64,000 bases of DNA from Strigamia acuminata (Eukaryota; Arthropoda; Chilopoda; Geophilomorpha; Linotaeniidae). Position 1 is the stretch's first letter, and each line of letters begins with the position of its first letter. The notes beneath the pieces are model-generated. The model made no database searches, was not told where the DNA came from, and was given only the letters and a program-made list of their open reading frames with translations. The DNA lies in NCBI GenBank assembly GCA_949358305.1, contig OX442314.1, positions 44,958,581-45,022,580 on the forward strand, read 5' to 3'. Of the stretch, positions 55,042 through 64,000 are shown piece after piece. Both the position numbers and the translations under genes were made by a program.

Positions 55042-55129
55042 CTGACAAAATATTTGTGTTTAAAAAGTAGTCAAATTGAGTTTTTCTTAACTTTATATTA
55101 TACTTGTTTTCCAGCCGGGATTGGTGCAA

Positions 55130-56537
55130 GACTTGTTGAGAAATTGTGGGAGCATCATGGAATATTGAGGTGGAGTATCAGAATGAGTGAACTTCTGTTA
55201 AAGTATGAGAATTTATTTCTTGGAAATTCAATTGAAATTGATCAATAGTTTATTTTTAAAATTGCTTTTGATTAGGTTTTGCAATAAATAAATAATAAAT
55301 AAATGAAATTGGTACACCGCAGTAATTCAACTGAAATTGAATGATAAAATATTTAGCAACACAGTATTCGCAAGATCAATTTTTTGTACGACATCTATAA
55401 AATGTAATAAACAATAAATTGAGGTAGAAGATTAAATTAGAACTAGAATAATATTTGTGAATTTGTGATTGACTCATGTCCTATTAAACTTCTGTAAAAG
55501 TATAATTATTTGTTTGTAGAAAATTCCATTAACATTAAAACATTAACATTAAACATTAACATTAACATTAAAATAATCAATCGCTACTAGCTGTGCATTG
55601 ATGCACATGTAGAGCATCTCTTGTAACAAACTTCTGCTGTTGGCTACCGATTGTGTGTTTTTATGTAAGAATTACGCCTTAACCTGGCAAACGTGGGCAA
55701 TAAACGTGACACGCGTTATTTGAAATCATCCATTGTTTTGGGAGCTGTGACTAAATGGGAATTTTTTTTGGAATTTTTGATTAGTGGAAACGTGATCTCC
55801 TGGTCCTCCTCTTGTACCCCATGAATTCTGAGACACCCTGTATGATTTTAGTAGAGCCACCTTTTGGAAGCTTACAACACAAGTTAATACATAACAATTA
55901 TCATTGGTTTCACGTTTGGCCATCTGTGGACATACCTGAAAATAATTCACAATTCAGATACAAACTGAAAGTTATTTTTGTTTTACCTGAAATCAATGTT
56001 GTTGGTGGTCCAACTTGTATTTTTAAAAATACAGACCACTTTTCTAGAATGATTTGATTTTTTGTTATCCTGCAGCAGGCGTTAAAACTGTGTGAAACTG
56101 AGCACGGTTTTTTGATGGCCTTAGCATTGCACTTGGTATTGGCAGTGCTGTTACTTTCTTTCCCAGTTGGTATAGAAACCTTCACCTCTGTCAGTAACGA
56201 GCTTTGCTGACCAATTTGTCTTTAATTATTCAGCAGGTAATTTAATTGTTTTCCATTCACCTGTGACTTTAATTCGAAAATTATTTATGGTCTGGCTGAG
56301 AACAACAGGAGACATACAGTATGATGGATTAACGACACGCAAAAGGCCAATCTATGAAGGGTGCGGATATTGATTTGCTTGAAAAATGGAAAATTATTTT
56401 GAAATGACAAATTTTACACCTGCTCAGCTGAAGAAATTGACTTTTTCAAACGCTAAATTAATTTTTAGTTTTATTTGTGAATTTTTTTTTCATGATTATA
56501 CAAAGTAGGTTTTTAACGTTGCCTGTGAAAAAGGATG
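55130..56537. other. AT-rich spacer between channel genes
   Basis: It holds a short ATTAAC-type tandem repeat (about 55528-55572) and, near 55843, a stretch whose reverse complement begins ACAGGGTGTCTCAGAATTC, resembling a DNA-transposon end. A weak open frame at 55812-56057 has no recognised domain. Confidence 0.4.
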
Positions 56538-57655
56538 CTAAAAATTCAATCTGGAATGAATTTTTCTCAACGCGTAAAGCGTTGCAGACTCTCCGAGTTG
56601 AAACACGGCAGGGATGCTCAATCCTAAAAAGAGACCCAAATTGCCACCAAAATCACACACGAAAGATATCAAGCGGTAGCTGTAATACTCTTCAATTTCT
56701 TCAATCACATCATCGTCAAAGTAGAATGATAATAACGTTGTTTGATCGGATTGCTCGATCATTTTCAATTGATCAGTGTACAAGATTTCGTCACAAATTT
56801 TGGGACAATTACATTTTGTCAAATAATTGAAAGATAAAGACAAATCCAAGAGTTGGTAGAACGTATCATCCGCATCCGCTTCATTTTCGCATAAAGGCAT
56901 GTTCGAATCAAGAGTCATTGGCAATCTATTGATAGAGACCAATTATTATAGTATATAGGTGAGTGGAACTTTTACGCATTTTTATATTTTATACCGGCAC
57001 TGACTGATGTTTTCCAGGGATTTTTCAAAGCAATTTTTTTCACACTCATTTACGGCTTCAGTGGTATCGCATGGGTTTTTTATTTGATTTAAAATTTTAA
57101 ACTGCAATGAAAAATTGGAATGTTGAAGTTAAAAAAAAACGTTAATTCTGAAAGTTTCACCCGCTTAGCAGATAAGCCGAACACAACTTTGTTGTGCAGT
57201 TTCTGAACTTTGGATCCGCGTGATGCTTTGTAGGTCACAATATCATCATCATTGTGCAGCATAAACTATATAAATATAAATATAAATATAAATATAGGCA
57301 AATTCTAATTTTATAGAATTAAATACCAAAAAATCTGACTTTACTCAATGGGATACAGTCAGAAAAAAACGTATAAAGAAGGACAAAGAAGGGGCATTCC
57401 ATAAACAAGAGAAATTACAGTTAATGGAAATATTTTTCTTTAAAATGTACATCAAATTTTAAAAAGGCAAATTCTTTAGCTGAATAGAATTTTTTTTTCT
57501 AGACCGTGTTAAGTCAATATCATGTAAAATCAGAATTTGGGTTTAGTTAAATATTTCTACATAGCCGAGGTTGATTTTATCACAAAGGAGGAGTAGCTGC
57601 CGTGTAAACAAGAACACTAGCGAAAAGTCATCCTTCTGAAACTGAACAAGCTTTT
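56538..57655 (-). pseudogene. DEG/ENaC gene B, 5'-truncated
   Basis: Four exons collinear with gene A are present on the minus strand: 57655-57561 (95 nt), 57265-57161 (105), 57101-56995 (107) and 56925-56538. The first three have exactly the lengths of their gene A counterparts. The last exon keeps CNCPKICDE and the GLFLGLSI filter region and ends earlier (LRKIHSRLNF). The exons for TM1, FPSLT and GTCHTYS are not found upstream, where sequence changes abruptly to GC-rich DNA at about 57705. Either the 5' half was lost, or it lies beyond inserted DNA. The remaining frames have no stops, so the truncation is recent. Confidence 0.75.
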
Positions 57656-57704
57656 CTAAAAAAAAACAATAGGAAAAATAAAATCAATTTTTCATGCAAA
57701 AATT

Positions 57705-58012
57705 TTGACCGCTTGGCCGCCCACAATGACCTGGGTCACTCCACACACCGCCCAGTGGCCCTATGGTCATCCCCCTTCGCAGGGTGGACTGACCCAGCTA
57801 GGGAAGGAAGGAGTCGAGTGGTGTGGTGAGAGAGACGGAACCGAGGTAGCAGAGAGGACGGACCTTATGTCGAGTTGAGAGACCCGAGGGAAGGCGCGAA
57901 GATGCTGGCTCTGCTCCTCTCACTATTCACCACTGACGCTCAGTAACATGGCGATGTGCCTCCATGAGCGGCTACATGGGTCGTTCGGGGTAAGTACCGG
58001 CCACGTCACCGA
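57705..58012. other. GC-rich insert of unknown origin
   Basis: Base composition shifts sharply from the AT-rich channel introns. A 15-codon frame at 57902-57946 (MLALLLSLFTTDAQ) looks like a signal peptide and runs onto a possible GTAACA donor at 57943, but no partner exon is known. It may be repeat-derived. Confidence 0.3.
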
Positions 58013-58555
58013 TCACGTTCGTTCTTCGTTCTTCGTTCTTCGTTCTTCTCCGGTTGTAGTTGAATTATTCGTGGGTAGAAAGTCGCTGAAGATTTCGACC
58101 GAATACCACGTTTTATTTTCGCGCAATTCTTGATTCAGTTGGTCATTTATCTTTTGTCTCATTAATCCAGCGCTGTAATTATTTTCCTCCAACGTGATGA
58201 CGAAATGTGTGACGAAATCAGGGTCGAGCGCGTGCGCTGCAAAATGTTGTTTCAATCCGTCCGTGAAAATCATTTTCTCCATTTCTATTTGCTTCTCCTC
58301 AAGCTTCGTCTGCATGGCTTGATGCATTAAATGCATTTGGATTTCCACATGTTTCATTTCAACACTCTGCTCTTGTTGTAATGTTTCTAGCTGACCATTC
58401 TTAATCTTCATTTGAGTCTCGAGGTCTCGTACTTTGGCTTGGTGTATTTTAAGTTCTGCATCCAATTTGCTCACTTGACTTTTAAATGCGATCACGTGTT
58501 GTGCGTCTGCTAGTGTTACACGCGTTTGACAGATGCGATTTTTTTGACCGCCCAT
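58013..58555 (-). CDS. Coiled-coil protein, unrecognised
   Basis: 180 codons from ATG 58555 to TGA 58013. Residues ~15-105 are heptad-rich and strongly charged (KSQVSKLDAELKIHQAKVRD and on), predicted coiled coil. Then comes a globular-looking segment (FTDGLKQHF, DPDFVTHFVITLEENNYSAG) and a charged tail. The last residues are encoded by a 7 bp microsatellite, giving repeated KNEERT units. It sits between channel gene B and retroelement DNA. It could be a single exon of a host gene or part of an uncharacterised transposon. Confidence 0.45.
   Translation of the reverse strand: MGGQKNRICQTRVTLADAQHVIAFKSQVSKLDAELKIHQAKVRDLETQMKIKNGQLETLQQEQSVEMKHVEIQMHLMHQAMQTKLEEKQIEMEKMIFTDGLKQHFAAHALDPDFVTHFVITLEENNYSAGLMRQKINDQLNQELRENKTWYSVEIFSDFLPTNNSTTTGEERRTKNEERT
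58021..58048. repeat. 7 bp microsatellite (GTTCTTC)x4
   Basis: Four exact units forming the 3' end of the coiled-coil ORF on the minus strand. The period is not a multiple of three, so unit changes alter the C-terminus. Confidence 0.85.
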
Positions 58556-59082
58556 TTCAACTGTGGCTGAATCGTTGCTTTGGTCAGGTCAGTCATTTGG
58601 CCAGCTAAAGATGCAAAGGTAAGTATCAACATTGAATATTAAACTAAAGATAAAAATAAACACATATCTTGACCAGATGACCAGGAATTGATGCGGCACA
58701 ATGAGTTCGAATCCTCAATTTGGTGTTAAGCCTCGTCGTCAACTTGTTAGATTTTCATTAAATTAAAAACCGCTTTTACTGCACAATTTATCGTCGTGTT
58801 TATTTACAGTTGATCACGTTCATACACATGTCTTTTAGACATTAATTTTGCTAGGTTTTTGTTCGTTCGTCGTAGAAGTTATCGCTACATTTGTTTTTAT
58901 AATTTCGATCGATTGTCATGCGCTTATTGTTACATCAGCTCGTTATATCGTATTATCTTAAACCACACATCCGTTACTACCGTAATTAACTTAATTGATA
59001 TTTATACACGATCATACATAGTTTCAATTATTAAGTCAAATACGATCTAACAGGAACTAAGCTTAGGTGTTACAAATGCAAT
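58556..59082. other. AT-rich spacer
   Basis: No gene supported in about 530 bp between the coiled-coil ORF and the channel remnant. Confidence 0.45.
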
Positions 59083-59177
59083 TCAGTGAGCATTTTTGAA
59101 AGCGTAATCAATTATTGATCCGCCGAGTTGAAATATGGCGGGGATGCACAATCCGAGAAAAAGACCCAAATTTCCCC
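59083..59177 (-). pseudogene. DEG/ENaC remnant C (terminal exon only)
   Basis: The minus strand encodes GNLGLFLGLCIPAIFQLGG and then a short tail ending at TGA 59083-59085, matching the TM2/filter region of genes A and B. The filter reads GLC instead of GLS. Similarity stops abruptly at about 59178, where retroelement gag begins, so the exon is cut in its middle. The rest of this copy may lie beyond the right edge of the window or be lost. Confidence 0.7.
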
Positions 59178-61085
59178 CAGTGGAGTCAGTGTAGAAACCC
59201 GTACATCGTTTAGCGTTTTGTTTCCGCTTTGGTCGCAGTTTATTCTTCCCGAAAGAGAAAAGACTGTTTTTGTTAAATTCTCTTCTAGCGAGAGCGGGGC
59301 CTTCTCCATTTTTATTGGCGGCCCTGTGTCACTCACTGCTGGTCTTTCAGTTTTTACTGGCTGATGTTGATTCCCCGTGGTTGGTGGGATTTGTAATGAC
59401 TGGTCACGAATAGGAAAATTCTTGTTTTGTACAGTCTTGCTGTCTGGTGCTCTTGTTAACAGCTTGGTCAGGTGGCTGGCCTCGCTCGTTACTTCGGTGT
59501 GGCTTGGACACGAAAGAAGCGTTGCTTTTCTGTCTCGAGCTTTTTTCTTTGGCTTGTGTTTATAATTTTCAAATTCAGACTTGAGGCAACTTAGTAGTGT
59601 TTTAGTTCTACTCGATGTTTCCTTTCTGTTGTCCTTTGTCGTTTGCTTGTCGGCATGCGGCTTGGGATTGGTTACAAACTCCTTTCTCTTTTGTGAGCGA
59701 GGATGACAGCTCCGGGAAGATCGGTTTGAGGTGCTTGTGGGGTCGGGTCGGCGTTGGTCGCCGTCCCTGCCTGTTCGATTTCCCCTCGTGGACGACCGAC
59801 TTGGGTGGTCGTCGTCCGACGAGTCGGAGGGGTCGGAGGGGTCGCCATGGGGGCGATTCTCCGCTCCTCTAGGTGGAACTTCATCGCCATCTTGTGGCTT
59901 TTTCTGGCTTCCGGATGGCGGCGGCTCCCTTCCGTCGCTGCTCCCACAAAAAGAATGCCATTTAGTTTCTTCATTCTCTGGGCCTTCGCGGTCCTTATTT
60001 GTATTCTTCCAATCGAGTGAAGCATTAGTGGTCGCTCCAGTTTCGGATCTCTTCGAGGGGTGACGGTCTCTTGATTTCGGTTCCAGTCGGTCTTCCTCTT
60101 GGGATCTTCCTAATTTTGCCGCTTTCGTTGGCTTTGTTCTGCGCTCTCTTGTTTCGATGTCAGAGCCACAGGGGGGCTTTTGGTTCATTTTTTGGTCTTT
60201 CTCTCTTTTATTTCTCTTCGAAATGTCTTGTTCGTATTTTCTTTGGAATTTCTCTGTTTCTTTTTTCCAATTCTCGGCTTCCCATCTTTTCTGTTCATCA
60301 ATTATAGCTTGTTTTTTAGCTTCATATTCTTCTCTCCATCTTTCTCGCTCCCATTCTTCCTGCTCTCTCAGGAATTGTTCTTTTTCCTTTCTAGCCTTTT
60401 CAGCTTTCATTCTTTCATGGTATTGTTCTTCCCACTTTTGGTGCTGAATTATGGCTTCTTCTCGTAATTTTTGCAGCTTTTCCATTTTATGTTGCGCCAG
60501 GAGTTCTCGGAATTGGTCCTTGTAGTCTTGGGCTTTTTTATGCTTTCCTTCTACGGTGACGTTCCATTCTTGCTTTATCTCGGCTTCCTGGTCTCCTCTC
60601 ATTTTTTGTATTATTCTTTCCGTTCGCTCGGCTGTCCTTTTGTCGCGTTGTTGTTTTTCTTCTTCTTCCCTCCAAAGTTGTCTTCTTTCTGCGCTCAATT
60701 TTCATTGCCGATTTATTGTTTCCAATCTCGCTTCTTCTCGAGCCTTTTCGCGGGCTTTGTAAAGGGCTTTTTGGGGGTCGGGTACAAAACCGCCTATTTC
60801 ACTTGGCGTTTCTTGTTGCATGGGCGTCTCCGCTGCTGGTCTTGCGACTGGCGTTGCGGCTTGGGCCATACAGATAGCATCAGTGAGTAGAGTAATCGAT
60901 TCCCAGACCGACGTCCCTACTGGAATGTCTATCGCTGCTTTCAGTCGGGTCGCTTGTTGTGTTAGCCGTATCAGGTGGGCTATCTCGGGAGAGACTGAAG
61001 CAGGTCGCACCGTAACCTGGGGGGTTATCGGGGTCCCGCTCCTGCCTCGCCGCGGAGTTTGTTCTAGCCGTATTAAATGGGCCAC
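59178..61085 (-). pseudogene. Gag of minus-strand family T element, broken
   Basis: Read leftwards, two in-frame segments (61085-60705 and 60701-59178) are separated by one TGA (60702-60704). The product is a long Glu/Lys/Arg-rich coiled coil (WREEEEKQQRDK onwards) followed by a Pro/Ser/Asp/Arg-rich region (PSDSSDDDHPSRSSTRG) like that of the inner-element Gag. The frame is also open upstream through the primer site, and no clear ATG start is seen. Capsid domain, zinc knuckle and pol are absent: the sequence runs straight into the channel exon at 59177. Confidence 0.65.
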
Positions 61086-61140
61086 TTCAGGGGAAACCGA
61101 GGCAGGCCTCGCCGTAACTTGGGAAGTTATCGGGATCCCG
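60964..61140 (-). repeat. Imperfect 102 bp tandem duplication at start of gag leader
   Basis: Units at about 60964-61038 and 61066-61140 align at a 102 bp period (34 codons, frame kept). Each encodes a PITPQVTVRPASVSPEIAHL-like peptide. The unit nearer the LTR runs into the primer binding site. Confidence 0.65.
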
Positions 61141-61152
61141 GACAGGCCCCCA
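61135..61152 (-). promoter_or_regulatory. Primer binding site, tRNA-Pro type (minus strand)
   Basis: The minus strand reads TGGGGGCCTGTCCGGGAT, one difference from the inner element's site, and lies two bases after the LTR end, as there. Confidence 0.75.
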
Positions 61153-61154
61153 CG

Positions 61155-61974
61155 TGTCGCGTCCTACCTGGTGATAGGTTTAAATAGCGCTGACGTGTAA
61201 TACTTTACCTGTGATCAATTATGCAAATACCCAAATGAATACCAAATGTATTTAAATGAACAAGTAATTTATTCAGTAGGCTTGAAGGCCTTAAAATACA
61301 CTTAGTAATAATTCTAGAGTCGACGTGGTCAGCGTCGAACAAAGGATTTCTCAAGATGGCGTCGTCGGTTCCGCGTGGTCGACGGAACAAAGGCGGCGTC
61401 TCGAGTTGTCGTAAATTCGTCACGGATTCGTCGTCACGGACGCGGTGGAATGCTCTTTCGAGTCTTCTATCCGTGCCTGTTGTCTAGGGTTTGGTTTAGC
61501 GTCGCAGAGGCCTCGTCTAGGAACTTTGGGGTTCCCTACAAAGCACTCGGACACTTACTTCGGCGAATAATCGTCTGGGCGATTATTCTGGGCGATTTCA
61601 CAAGGGCTATTCTCGTGCTTTCGCAGGAATAGCTCGCAAGTGACTTCGTGAGAGTTACAGTTTGCACTTTACTCAGCGATCCTCGATCAATCCTAACTTG
61701 TAGTTGAAGTTGGCCTGACGGTGAGGTAGTTGCTGTGTTCTTGGTGTCGTTTGTGTAAGTTCTGTCTTTTGGCGGGAATTTCTCCCTTTTAGGGGTCAGT
61801 GTGAGGGGCCAGGCACAGCCAATGGGGGCTTGCCACGGCCACCTCACTCCCCTCGGGGCACACACCTGCTCAGGGAGAGGCGGAGCCAACACGAGGGGAA
61901 CGACCCGTCTATTGCAGTGAGTCAAAGGGCAAATATCCGCTTGGGGGGAATATTTATCCACTTTGCTCACCACA
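61155..61974 (-). repeat. Family T LTR with internal sequence on both sides
   Basis: On the minus strand it starts TGTGGTGAGC at 61974 directly after the purine tract AGCTGGGGGAAGGACG (61975-61990) and ends GCGACA at 61155, followed by a primer site. AATAAA is about 110 bp before its end. Having a purine tract on one side and a primer site on the other, it acts as 3' LTR for the ORF to the right and 5' LTR for the gag to the left. Confidence 0.75.
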
Positions 61975-62005
61975 CGTCCTTCCCCCAGCTTTGAACACGG
62001 GGTGT

Positions 62006-64000
62006 TCACAAGCGATCCCTAACTCTCCTCCAGCTCTCAGCCCGTGGTAATGTATAATCAAAACTTAAGGCTGATGCCGGGATGTGAGGTGTCGGGAATA
62101 ATCGGTTTCCGCTGAGGATAGAACGTAAGTCGTTTTGGTCATTCATGGAGAACAAAACATGTTTATTTTTTGGTTTGTATGTCGTTTCGGTCTGTGTACA
62201 CCTCCAGTATGTGAGGAATACAATAAGAGTTCTACTGTCGTTGTGGGTGGCCGATGTCTCTATGGCAATGGTCAGTACAAATGGGCTAGCCGTATGAGTC
62301 GAAATTGACTTTGTTGTTCTCGGTACTCTGGGTTGATTCTGTGAGTTCCGTGATGAGTTTTGTTGCTCGCGATTGTCAGTTGATGGTGAAGTTGTTGAGG
62401 GCCCAACTGCAAGTGGTGAAATGACACACCAGGGGCTTGTTGGCTGTTGGCTAGCTGATGTAATTGGCCAAGACAGTCCATCTCTGTCGTGTGTCAAACC
62501 ATAGTGGATGTTGCTTGTCGAGGGGACAACCGGGCTCCACATGTCGCTCATTGATGGAGGTATGCTTATACTCTCTCGATTAACGGTGGTCCAAACAGCC
62601 ATAGCCTGTTTTATATGGCAATCTTGGGCCAAGTCCATATTGGACAAAGTGGCGACGGCGACTTTGGCGTTTTCCATTTCACGAAGAAAAGTCTTGAGTT
62701 TGTTGCGATTGGGATTCTGCCGGCTATTTGTATTATTGTCACGTTGCTGGTTAATGTTGATGGGGTTTATCTTCTCACAGACTTGTGGGCGAATATTTCT
62801 TGCCTGAACGATGACTGGGTTAATTGGGGTTGATTGACCGCCCCACTTCTTGTTCGATAATTCCACTCGATCTCGTTTATCATCTATTGGGGCTTCAGTC
62901 GTTGAAGTTTCGATTGAGGGGGCTGCACAGCCTTTGCTTGGTTTCTGGTGCTTGGCGCGGCCGGACCCCACTAGGGTTGGGTCTCCATTTAAATTCTTTG
63001 TTGGCAGCGTTATTAAAGTCTCGGTCCAGCAGTAGATATGTTTTGATTTTGACTGAATCTCTAACCATGTCTCCGGGGAAAATTCTGGCAGATATTGTGT
63101 CAGCCAATCCACATCTATAGGCTCTAATTTGTAGTTGTGGATTATTTGCAGCAGTTTGTGAGTATCGTCGCCTTGTCCAGCTCTGCTCATGCCGGAACTG
63201 TCTCTTTGAACTGCCTGACTGGCAGCGGTATCCTTGGCTGCGCTGGGCAGTTTGTGAATTTCTTTCCAAACATGGTCCTTAGCTTCGGAGTCCGTGAATG
63301 GAAGATCCGTTTCCAAATTGTGAATTTTCTCAAGTCTGTCGAAAATCCGTGCAATCATGTTTTGATTCCACTTGTACCCATATCCATATGTTTTGCTCTC
63401 GATATTCTTTAGTTTGTCACCGAAATCTTTGCATATTTTAATGACAAATTGCGTGTCATTGTCTGATAATGCTTTTTTCTTGAATTTGAATCTCATTGCT
63501 GCATCGAATAAATTCTCTGTGATCTCCTCAGCAAAGCGTTTAGCGAGGGCACAGGTCTTAATCCGCCCAGTGGCAACATCTTGGGGATATTGTCCAATGA
63601 GATAAGAAGTGTTTTTTCTCATCCTCGGCCAACACACTAGTTTTTTGGCTCGATAATGGGTCTGTGCCCTGTCTGGGTGGCTGGCCAGCGGGAGCTCGTG
63701 TAACAAACAGAGGGTCTGTTTCTTCAGAGTTGACTGCACTGCAATCATTCTAGTGCTGTCTGGCTCACTCCAATTGTCCTTGAAGTTTGGACATAGTTTG
63801 TCTTGCTCATAATCTGTTTTTAATGTTCCTTTCTCCATTTTTGGCCTTTCTTGATTTTCTTCCAAAATTATTGTTGCTTTCTTTATCTCCTCCCTTCCCA
63901 AGATGTCTTCGTCCAACTGGTTCGTTCTCTTGAGCTCTGAGAAGGAGCGGTTAGCAACAAACTCTTTATTGTGGGACCTCATAGTGAGATCGGGCGGTCG
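62006..64000 (-). pseudogene. Degenerate integrase plus unknown region of a family T element (partial)
   Basis: The frame is open from the right edge of the window to TGA 62006-62008, at least 658 residues. Near the N-terminal end, HELPLASHPDRAQTHYRAKK matches the HH part of the integrase zinc domain, but the CC pair is missing. ALSDNDTQF matches the second catalytic aspartate motif. The sequence between them is too short, indicating internal deletion. The remaining ~400 residues are Asn/Ser/Thr/Pro-rich and unrecognised; they occupy the third-ORF slot before the purine tract, but I cannot align them with the other third ORFs. Confidence 0.55.

Noticed and set aside
59615-60890. Plus-strand hydrophobic frames (Phe/Ser/Leu-rich) that could suggest a membrane protein
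   Set aside because: They are the antisense of a Glu/Lys-rich coiled-coil gag; the hydrophobicity is a complement artefact.
61375-62807. Plus-strand frames of 85-99 codons over the right-hand LTR and integrase remnant
   Set aside because: Antisense to element sequence, no domain.

Overview
This is eukaryotic nuclear DNA from an animal, most likely an arthropod or other ecdysozoan. The intergenic DNA is AT-rich, the host genes have many small exons split by 54-70 bp introns, and the transposable elements are Ty1/copia, Mag-like and other Ty3/gypsy, Tc1/mariner, hAT and Harbinger types. I cannot name the species. There is no prokaryotic gene organisation, CRISPR array or RNA gene that I can support.

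Layout. 1-1825: 3' end of a gypsy-type element (family T: LTR starts TGTGGTGA) with the tail of a non-Env third ORF and its 3' LTR. 1826-6085: AT-rich DNA with one candidate host exon, a MITE and the start of a Tc1 foldback palindrome (5039-6264). 6086-18360: a 12.3 kb block containing a near-intact copia element (8161-12920) inserted into an acidic-repeat ORF, candidate exons of an unrecognised gene and a Harbinger-type MITE. 18361-18560: 200 N. 18561-30835: the same 12.3 kb again, apparently base-for-base identical, most simply an unmerged contig overlap rather than biology. 30836-34070: decayed copia and hAT fragments. 34071-35119: an apparently intact three-exon MORN5 orthologue.

35831-52968: a Mag-like gypsy element with 168 bp LTRs and a 5 bp target duplication. 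It is broken by a gag frameshift, a pol stop codon and a 12,361 bp insertion, just before its protease motif, of a second gypsy element (37119-49479; 974 bp LTRs; 4 bp target duplication). This inner family T element looks intact. It has a Pro-tRNA-like primer site, a 1007-residue Gag, Pol reached through a canonical -1 frameshift signal (A AAA AAC plus a 7 bp stem), and a long third ORF that appears to be made from a spliced RNA. The third ORF has no membrane segments and so is not an Env. Its C-terminal block is shared with the element at the left edge of the window, and this is the best candidate here for an undescribed component.

53287-59177: a minus-strand cluster of DEG/ENaC sodium-channel genes: one nearly complete gene (A), one 5'-truncated copy (B) and one terminal-exon remnant (C) fused to retroelement gag. 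59178-64000: minus-strand family T remains, with an LTR that has internal element sequence on both sides, as left by recombination between tandem copies.

The window is thus a transposon-dense region in which MORN5 and the DEG/ENaC cluster are the only host genes I recognise. Most other coding capacity is retroelement.
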